Below, piece after piece: positions 8,820 to 16,916 of a stretch of 51,853 nucleotides of DNA. Numbering within the stretch: position 1 is the stretch's first letter; the number at the start of each line of letters is the position of its first letter. A program made the position numbers and the translations under genes. The notes beneath the pieces were generated by a model. That model was not told the origin of the DNA and made no database searches. It saw nothing but the letters and a program-made list of their open reading frames with translations. Source of the DNA: Dermabacter sp. (GTDB lineage Bacteria > Actinomycetota > Actinomycetes > Actinomycetales > Dermabacteraceae); contig JAUNTX010000012.1 of the NCBI GenBank assembly GCA_030538475.1, positions 1 through 51,853 on the forward strand, read 5' to 3'.

Positions 8820-9956
8820 CTATGTGCGCGTGCTCGATCGTGGTTTATTATCTATCGACACGCGGAACTTGCTGATTCGACGGTGGGAGTGCACATTTGA
8901 CCGAGACTTAGTGTAGTTGCGGAATAGTTCTGCTCGAGCGAGGGCCCGCTTGAACCGCGCCTCCTCTTCAGCAACCTCCGCGTGAGCGGTCGCCGCGGAA
9001 TCAATAGCTTTCCGGGCATCGTCGATTTCTCTTAGGTTTCTGCGATATAGTAGTTGAGCCCGATTGCCTCGCATCACGCAGTAGAACAACGTGGGAACAG
9101 CGCTGAGGGTCGCGACTGATGCTACAAAGGCCCAGCGCATCCATGAAGCGGTGAAGTTGAGTTCTGCAGGGCCTATCGCATACCATACTGCTCCTACCAT
9201 TGAAAGGGTGAAGCCGAGGAGCGGCCATCCAAACCGGATTAGGGACCATCGTAGGGCGGTGCCGTAGACGTGGAGGGATCGGCAAATGGCCGACCGGAAC
9301 CCCTGAGCCTGAGAAGCTTGTTCGAGGCGCCTCTTGAGGCGCTCTTCGCGTTCCACGATGCGCTTCTCGAGGTGCTGCTGTCTGCGCCGTTCGAGGCAGG
9401 GTGAATCCACCTTCACGGAGAGATTCAGGGAATGGGTGCCGATGTATTTTTCCCATTCGTTGAGCTGTAGGGCCAAGTTGTCTGAGTTGAGTTCCTCTCG
9501 ATGCGGGTTCGTGGTGATTTCTTCTGCTTTGGCGCATATAGTGAATGGGTTATTTGCAATCTCGGGGTGCTCGCTCACGCCTTCTAGAATTTGTTGTAGT
9601 AAGAACCCCAAGAAGAGCACCGCGACATTGAGGGTGACAGCTCCGGCCAGTAGGTGCCGTGAACTTTGGCTGGTGAGGCCTTCGTAGAGAAATGAAGCTG
9701 ACAGGCTCACGAATAGACCTGTAACTAAGGCGATAATGGCGGGCTTGATCACCGTCTGGTGTAGATTCTCTACGATTCGAATATTGTTGAAGGTTTGCGG
9801 TTCTCGGAGGCGAATATTGGGAATGTTTGCCAGTTCCAAGAATCCTAAAATTAAGTTTACGGCGACCAGAATTCCGCCGACGCAGACCAGTCCCGTTGCA
9901 AATGTTTCCATCTTGTGCCTCCGGCGAGTCGTGGGAGTTGCAGCTTCTGACGTCAC
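8820..9956 (-). CDS. Multi-pass membrane protein with coiled-coil segments, unknown function
   Basis: An unrecognised 378-aa protein, noticeably richer in A and T than the genes around it. Hydrophobic helices lie near residues 20-43 (FATGLVCVGGILVAVNLILGFL region), 75-95, 103-123, and then 240-260 and 270-295. A highly charged, probably coiled-coil stretch (about 185-215, RRRQQHLEKRIVEREERLKRR) separates the two membrane halves, and a second charged helix follows the last helix (about 310-345). No catalytic motif is visible. It lies between the IS remnant and gene scraps in the accessory region, so it was probably acquired horizontally. ATG 9956 lies behind CTAGGTGACGTC with no strong ribosome site; an in-frame ATG sits at residue 16. 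Confidence 0.7.
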   Translation of the reverse strand: MTSEAATPTTRRRHKMETFATGLVCVGGILVAVNLILGFLELANIPNIRLREPQTFNNIRIVENLHQTVIKPAIIALVTGLFVSLSASFLYEGLTSQSSRHLLAGAVTLNVAVLFLGFLLQQILEGVSEHPEIANNPFTICAKAEEITTNPHREELNSDNLALQLNEWEKYIGTHSLNLSVKVDSPCLERRRQQHLEKRIVEREERLKRRLEQASQAQGFRSAICRSLHVYGTALRWSLIRFGWPLLGFTLSMVGAVWYAIGPAELNFTASWMRWAFVASVATLSAVPTLFYCVMRGNRAQLLYRRNLREIDDARKAIDSAATAHAEVAEEEARFKRALARAELFRNYTKSRSNVHSHRRISKFRVSIDNKPRSSTRT

Positions 9957-10269
9957 CTAGAAGTTACCCTTGGTCAGTATCACAATATGCTATGGTGCGC
10001 GCAAGCGCTGATCGCCCGCCGGTCGGCAGACTGCGCACACGCCCTGATGCCCGGCTATCTTGCGCCCGTTGGGATACCTGCCGCATATAGCTGGACGGCC
10101 TCCAGTTACACAGTCACATCGAGATAGGCAAGTTGTTGCGATGACACGCGCCTGACCTCGCGGAGAATCGAATTGATCCGTAGGCGTGGATTGTGGCTGC
10201 GCGACGACCTCCGGTGCTCGACCGTGACTGGTGAATAGTGCCAGAACGTCAAGCTCGCCACTTCGTGGC
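9957..10269. other. Intergenic stretch without a recognisable gene
   Basis: About 310 bases lie between the membrane protein start and the phosphotransferase scrap. No frame gives a protein I recognise. It should hold the promoter of the membrane protein gene; the rest looks like degraded sequence, as expected between gene fragments. Confidence 0.5.
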
Positions 10270-10335
10270 GGCCCACCTCTCTAGTAACAAGGTGCTGTAC
10301 TCGCTTCTCGCCCTTGCCTGGGAGGACGTAAGCGG
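10270..10335 (+). pseudogene. Fragment of an APH-type phosphotransferase gene
   Basis: These 66 bases match 17663-17728 inside the intact phosphotransferase gene at 55 of 66 positions without a gap. The frame reads AHLSSNKVLYSLLALAWE against AHLATYKLLYALLALVWE. It is the C-terminal helix of a second, otherwise lost, copy, joined within about 15 bases to the aldo/keto reductase scrap that follows. Confidence 0.75.
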
Positions 10336-10350
10336 GACTCCAGCCGGTCC

Positions 10351-10620
10351 ACATTCTATGACCCGGTGATCGGCGAGATCGCCGCCGCGCACGGCAAGTC
10401 CCCGGCGCAGGTCATACTGCGCTGGCACCTCCAGGAGGGACGCCCGGCGATTCCCAAGTCTGTCAAGCCCGAGCGGATCGCCGCGAACTTCGACGTGTTC
10501 AACTTCGAGCTCACCACCGATGAACTGGCCCGGATCGACGCCCTGGACACCGGACTGCGCAGCGACCCCGACTCCGACTCGATCACGCTGGAGTCGTTCC
10601 ACCGCGACATCCCGAGGCCT
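10351..10620 (+). pseudogene. Aldo/keto reductase, C-terminal fragment
   Basis: The frame reads PVIGEIAAAHGKSPAQVILRWHLQ, then IPKSVKPERIAANFDVFNFEL and DELARIDALD. These are the C-terminal helices of NADPH-dependent aldo/keto reductases, including the IPKS cofactor motif. The TIM barrel in front is gone and no proper stop follows; the frame runs on into DNA that codes on the other strand. It is therefore a remnant, not a gene. Confidence 0.88.
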
Positions 10621-10677
10621 GAACTACTGGGAAGCACTTTGCGGGCCCCGGCACCTCCTGGGCGGCACCGCGGCTCA

Positions 10678-12609
10678 CTATTCCTGGGTTCCCAGTGCTT
10701 GAATCGAAGGGGTTCTGAGGGCGCTTCGTGTTGCGATAACGGCGGTGATCACGGTGAGCGTTGCTGTGAGCACGGTGATGGCGCCAAGCAGTGCCCAGGG
10801 GATCGCAATGACGGGTGTTCCGTAGATGCGAGCTGTAGCCGTCCAGAGGCCCACGAGCGCGAGGACGGCAGCGATCGCGCCGAGGATGAGGCCAATGCCG
10901 GTGGCAGCGAGTGCTTCGGTGATGATCGTGCGTTGCACCTGCCGCCGGGTGAGTCCGGAGAGGCGGAGGGTCGCGAGTTCGCTACGGCGTTGGGTGATGG
11001 AGATGGCGAGGGTGCTCAGCACGCTAATGAGTGCGTAGATGCTGCCGAGGCCGACGATGGCGGCCATGACGGCGCGGTTCTCGCTCTCTGCAACGCTGTC
11101 GTGTTCAACCGACATCTCGGCGGGGGTTTGCACCCTCGTCACCCCTGCGGCAGCAAGGCTCTGTTCGACCGCAGAAATGTCCGCCCCAGGCGCGAGCTGG
11201 ATGAGGACCGTCGTGGGCCGATCGAGGGCGTCCGCGGGCAGAATGGATCGATCGATGTAGAAGCCGTCGGTGCCGGCGAGGGTTTCGCTCATCCGGGCCG
11301 CTTCGCGCAGGGTGACGGGCTCGCCGTCGATGTTCAGGATGATCTCGTCGTAGTGGCCGCGGACCATTGTGCTGTCCAGACCTGGGCCGAAGACGATACC
11401 GTCGGGGCCGAAGCCTGCCAGGTTTCCGCTTTCGGGTTCTTGCAGATGAGTGGCGCGAAAGGCGTCGGGGTCGACGGCGACGACGGTGCCCGGGCCGCTG
11501 GTTGTGACACCACCGGCAGTGAGCTGAACTGCGAGCGGCACCACCGTTTCGGGTGCCGCCAGAGCGACACCTTCGATGGTGTCCACTGCGTCCAGGTTGA
11601 TGCCATCGCCAGTGGCGATGAGGTCGGCGCGGAGAAGCTGCGTGGTCTCCGTCGTAGCGGCCTTGGTCTGCGTGTCGAGGATGCCTTGGAGACCCATGAC
11701 GAGGCTGACGAGCACGATCATCGGTGCCGCGCAGGAGGCGGTGCGGCGGATAGCGTCGCGCAGGTTCGACACCGCGAGCTCTGCTACGGGTGAGCGGCGT
11801 GCCCACGGGGTGAGGACGAGGGCGACTGCTGGCACGAGCAGCGGTGAAAGTCGGCTCATCGCGACCGAGGCGGTGATGACGATGCCAAGGCCGAGTAGCA
11901 GCGGAATCAACATGCCGCCGGTAGTCGCGGAGAAGTAGGTCTGCACAGCAGTCAGGGCGATGGCGATGGCCGCGAGAGTCCAACGACCGGCGGTCATCAC
12001 CCTCTGCTCGCTACTGCTTCGGCGCAGCGCGTCCAGGGGGCTGATTTTTGTGGCACGGCGGGCCGTGCCCCACGCTCCCGCGAGGCACACGGTGACCGCG
12101 ATGCCGAGATCAAGGCCCAGAATCGCAGGCTGGAACGGGGTCTCCAGGCCCGATGGAAAGGTGCCGAGCCAGGAGAGGACCGTGCCTTGCACACTCGTCA
12201 GCACCAATCCGAGCAGCGCGCCTGCGACGGTGCCGACGAGCGCAGTCAGCAACGCTTCGGCCAATAGAAGTCTGCGCACCTGACGAGAGGTGACTCCGCC
12301 GAGTCTGAGGATCGCGAGGTCGCCTCGGCGCTGGTCGACCGCGAAGGTGAAGGTGGAGCCGACGACGAAGATCGTCAGGAAAGCCCCGAGCATTACGGTC
12401 ATGCCGGTGAGCGTGCTTGCTCCGCTGGCAGCCTGGTGAAACGCGTCTGCTTCGGCGGGCGTCGATCCTCCTGGGACGTCGGCATTCTCGACGCCGAGGA
12501 TGATCGTCATGCCTGCGTGGACGATGGCGACTCCGGCGGTCACGGCGATGACAGTGCCGACGAAGAGTTGCCAGCGGTCGGCGAAAGTTCGGATGGCGAG
12601 ATGGATCAT
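10678..12609 (-). CDS. ABC transporter permease, FtsX/MacB type
   Basis: A 643-aa permease with about ten membrane helices and two FtsX domains, at roughly residues 60-180 (after GMTVMLGAFLTIFVVGSTFTF, with DQRRGDLAILRLGGVTSRQVRRLLLAEA) and 515-640 (with TQRRSELATLRLSGLTRRQVQRTIITEA). The extracytoplasmic section lies between. The first ATG overlaps the stop of the ATPase gene (12606-12609), so the pair is translationally coupled. Such exporters act in peptide antibiotic resistance or lipoprotein traffic; the adjacent two-component system supports a cell-envelope stress role, which is inference. Confidence 0.92.
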   Translation of the reverse strand: MIHLAIRTFADRWQLFVGTVIAVTAGVAIVHAGMTIILGVENADVPGGSTPAEADAFHQAASGASTLTGMTVMLGAFLTIFVVGSTFTFAVDQRRGDLAILRLGGVTSRQVRRLLLAEALLTALVGTVAGALLGLVLTSVQGTVLSWLGTFPSGLETPFQPAILGLDLGIAVTVCLAGAWGTARRATKISPLDALRRSSSEQRVMTAGRWTLAAIAIALTAVQTYFSATTGGMLIPLLLGLGIVITASVAMSRLSPLLVPAVALVLTPWARRSPVAELAVSNLRDAIRRTASCAAPMIVLVSLVMGLQGILDTQTKAATTETTQLLRADLIATGDGINLDAVDTIEGVALAAPETVVPLAVQLTAGGVTTSGPGTVVAVDPDAFRATHLQEPESGNLAGFGPDGIVFGPGLDSTMVRGHYDEIILNIDGEPVTLREAARMSETLAGTDGFYIDRSILPADALDRPTTVLIQLAPGADISAVEQSLAAAGVTRVQTPAEMSVEHDSVAESENRAVMAAIVGLGSIYALISVLSTLAISITQRRSELATLRLSGLTRRQVQRTIITEALAATGIGLILGAIAAVLALVGLWTATARIYGTPVIAIPWALLGAITVLTATLTVITAVIATRSALRTPSIQALGTQE

Positions 12610-13355
12610 GGCGCGGTATCCAGGTCGGCAAGGGTCGCGGCGATCTGACTTGCGTTCGCCCCGTTCAGCATCGTGACCAGGCGGCCGTCGCGCAGAAAGG
12701 CCACGTGGTCGGCCCGTGCCGCGGCGGCGGGGTCGTGCGTGACCATCAGGATCGTCTGTGCCTGCTCGTCGACCAGGGAGCGCAGCACATCGAGCACCCT
12801 GCTAGCCGAGGCGCTATCGAGTGCCCCGGTGGGCTCATCGGCGAACAGGATGCTCGGCTGGGTCGCTAGGGCTCGGGCGATGGCGACGCGCTGCTGCTGG
12901 CCACCGGAGAGCTCACGGGGCTTATGCCTGACGTGCTCACGTAGACCGAGGGCGGACAGTGCATGGGTGGCGGCGGGGCCTGCATCCTTGCGATTCGCGA
13001 GCCGCAGGGGAAGCATCACGTTCTGCATCGCAGTCAGCGCGGCCACCAGGTTGAACTGCTGGAAGATGAAGCCAATCTCGGTGCGCCGCATCCGGGTCAG
13101 CGCGTCGTCGCTGAGACCGGCGATATCACGCCCTTCGAGGAGCACCTGGCCCGAGTCCGGGCTGTCGAGCCCGGCTGCACAGTTCAGCAGGGTGGATTTT
13201 CCCGAACCCGAGGGGCCCATGATCGCCGTCCACGAGCCTCGATCGCAGCCGATCGTGACCCGCTCCAGGGCGGTGAGCGTGGTCGTGCCGGACTGGTAGG
13301 TGCGTGTCACGTCGTCGAGATGCAGCACGGTGCTGGGTGGGGCAGATGCGTTCAT
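12606..13355 (-). CDS. ABC transporter ATP-binding protein, LolD/MacB type
   Basis: A 249-aa ATPase. Walker A is GPSGSGKST, the Q-loop is FIFQQFNLV, the signature is LSGGQQQRVAIARAL, Walker B is ILFADEPTGALD and the switch is VTHDP. The sequence groups with the MacB/LolD class that works with FtsX-type permeases. ATG 13355 was chosen; an in-frame GTG at 13367 is possible. It is divergent from the sensor kinase gene, with about 110 bp of shared promoter space in between. Confidence 0.93.
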   Translation of the reverse strand: MNASAPPSTVLHLDDVTRTYQSGTTTLTALERVTIGCDRGSWTAIMGPSGSGKSTLLNCAAGLDSPDSGQVLLEGRDIAGLSDDALTRMRRTEIGFIFQQFNLVAALTAMQNVMLPLRLANRKDAGPAATHALSALGLREHVRHKPRELSGGQQQRVAIARALATQPSILFADEPTGALDSASASRVLDVLRSLVDEQAQTILMVTHDPAAAARADHVAFLRDGRLVTMLNGANASQIAATLADLDTAP

Positions 13356-13465
13356 GGACACCAGCACATCGCATCGGGACGCGTTCGCGCAGTGGGGCCG
13401 AACCGTCGAATGAGAGTATGGCTGGCCCTACCGTGCTGCGTGGAGGAGTTCTTTACGATGGGTGG

Positions 13466-14746
13466 ATGAGTGACGCGGAGGTGGAGCCGGAGGGGCTGCC
13501 GAGGATCGGCCGGCCACGGGCCTTTCTCTACGCTGTCGCCGTCTGTGCGCGCACGCTCATTGCGATGGTGACGGTCGCACTGCTGACCGCTCCCGTCGGC
13601 TTGGTCCTGACGGATTCTGATCGTGGCGCCGACAGTGCGGGCGCGCTTGTCGTGGCTGGACTCGCCATGCTTGGTCTTGGCCTGCCCGTGATCTCGCTTG
13701 TCCTCACACGCACCGACTGGAGCGGTGCCGCCGCACTTCTTCACCTCAGGGCAGGCGCTCATCCTCCGACGCGACTCAGTGAGCCGCGAACCCTGGTTCG
13801 ACCGCTCGCCTACACGGCGATCATGCTGACACTCGGTGGCGCGATCGCGGCTCTGGCGGCCCTGATCGCAGTGGGATCGTGTGTTGCCCTCATCAGTCCG
13901 ATTCTCACGGCAGCCGGTGACCAGGCCGTCATCGGGCCGTTCACGGTCAGCACCGTACCCCAGTCCCTGCTGGCGTCGGTGATCGCCGTGGCACTGCTGA
14001 CCGGCCTTGTCCTGATCTCGCCGCTCGCTGCGCGGGCTCACGCCATGCTCGTAGTGCAGGTCTTGACCGGCCCCGAGCAGCGTCTTGAGCGCGATCTGGC
14101 CATGACCGCGCAGTCGCGGACCCGGCTGGTGCGTGCCTTCGACGTTGAACGCCGACGCATTGAGCGAGACCTGCACGATGGGGTGCAACCGCAGCTGATG
14201 GCGGTGAGCATGACTCTCGGGCTCGCCCTCGCGGAGATGCCCGCGGATACTCCCGGTCGCGAGGACGTGATCCGGGCCCAGGACCAGGCCCGTCAGACGT
14301 TGGAGGCCCTACGCCAGTTCGTGCGCAATATTCATCCGCAGGTGCTCATCGACCACGGCGTCGGCGCCGCTATCGGGGAACTCGCCGATACCCTCACCCT
14401 GCTCATCGGCATTGACGATCAGCTCACCGATCGCCTCCCTTCCGACGTCGAGACGAACCTGTACTTCTGCGTTGCGGAGCTCCTCACCAATGTTGTCAAG
14501 CACAGCGGGGCGAGCCGGGCCGAGGTCCGGCTGCAGCAGCTTCGGCCCGAGATGGTGCAGGTGAGCGTGCACGACGACGGCACTGGCGGCGCGGGCTCGC
14601 ACCGGAAGGAAGCTGGTGGGCTCGACGGGATCGCCGACCGCATCGCGGCATTCGACGGCACCCTCACTATCGACTCACCGGAAGGCGGGCCGACGGCCAT
14701 GACCATCACGCTCGCCACACTCGGGAAAGGCCGCACCGATGTCTGA
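13466..14746 (+). CDS. Two-component sensor histidine kinase, NarL-partner type (HisKA_3)
   Basis: A 426-aa membrane kinase. About four helices span residues 20-200, and there is no large extracytoplasmic sensor domain. The dimerisation box RRRIERDLHDGVQPQLMAVS holds the phosphorylated His237. The HATPase domain follows with ELLTNVVKHSGASRAEV (N box) and DDGTGGA/GLDGIADRIAAFDG (G boxes). ATG 13466 follows GGTGG. The stop overlaps the response regulator start by 8 bp. Intramembrane-sensing kinases of this kind usually control the neighbouring ABC exporter. Confidence 0.93.
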   Translation: MSDAEVEPEGLPRIGRPRAFLYAVAVCARTLIAMVTVALLTAPVGLVLTDSDRGADSAGALVVAGLAMLGLGLPVISLVLTRTDWSGAAALLHLRAGAHPPTRLSEPRTLVRPLAYTAIMLTLGGAIAALAALIAVGSCVALISPILTAAGDQAVIGPFTVSTVPQSLLASVIAVALLTGLVLISPLAARAHAMLVVQVLTGPEQRLERDLAMTAQSRTRLVRAFDVERRRIERDLHDGVQPQLMAVSMTLGLALAEMPADTPGREDVIRAQDQARQTLEALRQFVRNIHPQVLIDHGVGAAIGELADTLTLLIGIDDQLTDRLPSDVETNLYFCVAELLTNVVKHSGASRAEVRLQQLRPEMVQVSVHDDGTGGAGSHRKEAGGLDGIADRIAAFDGTLTIDSPEGGPTAMTITLATLGKGRTDV

Positions 14747-15440
14747 ATCCGTCACCGCCACTACGAAGGCTTCCAGCAGTCCTGATCCGTTGAGCGTCGT
14801 TATAGCCGAGGACAACACGCTCCTGCGCGAAGGACTCCACATGCTGCTCGAGCGCAACGGGTTCGTCATCGCCGCGGCAGTCGCGACCGCAGAAGAACTG
14901 ATCACCGCGACCCGCGAATCTACCCCGGATCTCGTCATCACCGACGTGCGAATGCCGCCGGATTTTCGCTCCGAGGGGCTCACCGCTGCAGTGCGCTTGC
15001 GCGAAGAGAATCCAGCCCTGCCGGTCGTGGTGCTGAGCCAGTATGTCGAGCAGAGCTACGTGGCCGAGCTCCTCGACAGTGCAGGCGGGGCTGGCGTCGG
15101 CTACTTGCTCAAAGATCGAGTCAGTGACGTGGCCGACTTCGCTGACACTCTGCGACGGGTGCATGTGGGAGGAACCGCGGTCGACCCGGCGGTCATCAAC
15201 CAGCTCATCAGCCGACGCCGCGATCCGCTCGAACGGCTCACGCCACGCGAAAGGGAGGTTCTCGCGGTCATGGCGGAGGGGCATTCCAATGCCGCCATCG
15301 CTCGCAGGCTGGTTGTCTCCGATGCAGCGGTCGTCAAGCACGTCGGCAACATCTTGATGAAGCTCGACCTTCCACCGAACGACGATCAGAACCGCCGCGT
15401 CATCGCGGTACTGACGTACCTGCGCGGGCACAAGGGCTGA
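14739..15440 (+). CDS. LuxR/NarL-family response regulator
   Basis: A 233-aa response regulator. The receiver domain (about 18-145) has the acidic pocket IAEDN, phosphoacceptor Asp69 in VITDVRMP, and the switch Ser/Tyr and Lys in LLKDRVSD. The LuxR DNA-binding domain (about 165-230) starts with LTPREREVLAVMAEGHSNAAIARRL. An insertion in the loop after Asp69 (PPDFRSEGL) is common in this subfamily. It pairs with the overlapping kinase gene; targets likely include the divergent ABC genes and the convergent lipoprotein gene. Confidence 0.95.
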   Translation: MSESVTATTKASSSPDPLSVVIAEDNTLLREGLHMLLERNGFVIAAAVATAEELITATRESTPDLVITDVRMPPDFRSEGLTAAVRLREENPALPVVVLSQYVEQSYVAELLDSAGGAGVGYLLKDRVSDVADFADTLRRVHVGGTAVDPAVINQLISRRRDPLERLTPREREVLAVMAEGHSNAAIARRLVVSDAAVVKHVGNILMKLDLPPNDDQNRRVIAVLTYLRGHKG

Positions 15441-15445
15441 GACAG

Positions 15446-15826
15446 CTACCCGACCGAAGTTGGCCGACCGTTGATCAGCACCTCGGTGCCCTCGGGAACC
15501 TGAATTGAGTAGCTGCCCTCGCAGTACCCGACGACACTTCCACCGCACGGGGACCCCAGGTTGAGGATGTTATTGGACAGGGACCATGCCGGTGTTTCGG
15601 GGCTCTGGCCCAGCGTCTGCGTATTGACGTCAACAACGACCTCATCCTCTGTGTCGTGCGATGACACCGACACATTCATGTACGAGTTGTCGTGAACCAC
15701 GTTGAGTGTGTCGCCACTGAAGTCGAACGACTCTTGCTCCGAGTGGCCGTTGGATGAGCATCCGGCCAGGGCGAGGCTTGCGACGAGAGCCGCTCCGACA
15801 ATACTGGTGCGAAGAATCTTTTTCAT
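15446..15826 (-). CDS. Secreted lipoprotein, beta-rich (DUF4097-like)
   Basis: A 126-aa protein with a signal peptide and lipobox LALAGC (lipidated Cys23). The mature part is short, acidic and beta-strand rich, with VVHDNSYMNVSVSSHD and YSIQVPEGTEVLINGRPTSVG resembling part of the DUF4097 putative-adhesin repeat, which is normally longer. Two Cys in CGGSVVGYC may form a disulfide. ATG 15826 has GGAAGG six bases upstream. It is convergent with the response regulator gene (6 bp apart). Its place in the cassette suggests an envelope-stress accessory, but the function is unknown. Confidence 0.75.
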   Translation of the reverse strand: MKKILRTSIVGAALVASLALAGCSSNGHSEQESFDFSGDTLNVVHDNSYMNVSVSSHDTEDEVVVDVNTQTLGQSPETPAWSLSNNILNLGSPCGGSVVGYCEGSYSIQVPEGTEVLINGRPTSVG

Positions 15827-15980
15827 GCCTTCCATTCCATCCCGGATCAGGCATCGCCGACATACGCCGACCCGGAGTCTTGCTGGTATGGCCAGCCCCA
15901 CTGTGAAGACGCGACCTGGCGCTCACCTGGTCGCATCGCTCACCGCAGCGCAGAAGGTCGAACGCGGTTCCGGCTATCGG

Positions 15981-16811
15981 TTAGTTCCTGAACCGGTGTT
16001 CGTAGAGGGCAATTCCCGCAGCAACGGAGACGTTCAGCGACTCAACGCTCGGGCTCATCGGAATCGCGTAACGGTAGGTGGTGAAGCCGTCCAACTCGGC
16101 GGAGACTCCTGCCCTCTCACTACCGACGACGAGCGCGAGGCGTTCAGCCACCGAGCGGATGGCGCTGAGTGGTTCCGCTGCGTCTGCCGACAGAGTAGCG
16201 ACCTTGAGTCGTTCTCGATGGAGGAAGTCCAGGCACTCTGCGTGGCTTGCGATGATGACGGGCATCGCAAACACCAGGCCGCGACTCGCGCGTATCAGAC
16301 GACGGTCCAGTGTCGTGCGAAGGCCACTATTGATGAGAATGAGGCCCGACGCGCCAAGGGCGCACGCCGTCCGCGTGGTCGCCCCGATGTTGCCGACGAT
16401 CCGCACCCCGTCCAGGACCATGACATCGCCATCGGCACCCACAAGATCGTGAAGCCTCGTAGGACGAGGGGCATGCGCGAGTGCGAAGACACGGGCACTT
16501 TTCTGCTCACCGAACAGCTCGCGCACCAGTGCATCGGCGAGGACATAGAGGGGCACATCCCCGCTGACGCCAGCGGAAACCGAGAGTCCACGCTCGATCA
16601 TGGATGAGGTGACGTACACGCTGTCCAGGGCAATCCCACTCACGACTGCCTGTTCGATGTTCTCCGGGTCGTCGAGCACAAACACTGTCGGCTTAGTCGA
16701 GCGGCTTCGCAATACGTCGGCGACCCGTCGAACGGCCGGATGGCGTGCGTCGTCGAGAGTCTGTACGGTCGCCAGTGCGGACTTCCCGGTCTCGGTCGCT
16801 GTTGCCTCCAT
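15981..16811 (-). CDS. tsnR: TsnR-type 23S rRNA 2'-O-methyltransferase (thiopeptide resistance family)
   Basis: A 276-aa SpoU/TrmH-fold methyltransferase of the TsnR (Tsr/NHR) family. Known members methylate the 2'-OH of A1067 in 23S rRNA and block thiostrepton-type antibiotics. An N-terminal L30e-like substrate domain (about 1-105) is followed by the knotted SAM domain: LDGVRIVGNIGATTRTACALGASG (given here in two parts, motif 1 LDGVRIVGNIGATTRT), ASRGLVFAMPV, LVVGSERAGVS (motif 2) and ESLNVSVAAGIAL (motif 3). Length and motif order match Tsr. ATG 16811 lacks a good ribosome site. Activity against a given antibiotic is inferred from family. Confidence 0.87.
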   Translation of the reverse strand: MEATATETGKSALATVQTLDDARHPAVRRVADVLRSRSTKPTVFVLDDPENIEQAVVSGIALDSVYVTSSMIERGLSVSAGVSGDVPLYVLADALVRELFGEQKSARVFALAHAPRPTRLHDLVGADGDVMVLDGVRIVGNIGATTRTACALGASGLILINSGLRTTLDRRLIRASRGLVFAMPVIIASHAECLDFLHRERLKVATLSADAAEPLSAIRSVAERLALVVGSERAGVSAELDGFTTYRYAIPMSPSVESLNVSVAAGIALYEHRFRN

Positions 16812-16827
16812 AGGCACCAGCGTTCGG

Positions 16828-16844
16828 CCTGACGCGACGTCAGG
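16828..16844. promoter_or_regulatory. Hairpin or operator in front of tsnR
   Basis: CCTGACG (16828-16834) and CGTCAGG (16838-16844) form a perfect 7-bp inverted repeat around CGA, 17 bases ahead of the tsnR ATG and within the 105-bp divergent region shared with the phosphotransferase gene. It could act as an operator for both genes or as a hairpin in the tsnR leader. Confidence 0.5.
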
Positions 16845-16916
16845 GGCAAGTCGGTAGCCCTCCTGGCAGACATTGCTGGATTCTGGAGTTCTGGTCGGTG
16901 CGGAGAGAGTGGTGAT

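Noticed and set aside
10366-11793. A 475-codon plus-strand frame starting with an aldo/keto reductase motif
   Set aside because: Only the first 85 or so codons match a protein family; the rest is the antisense of the ABC permease.
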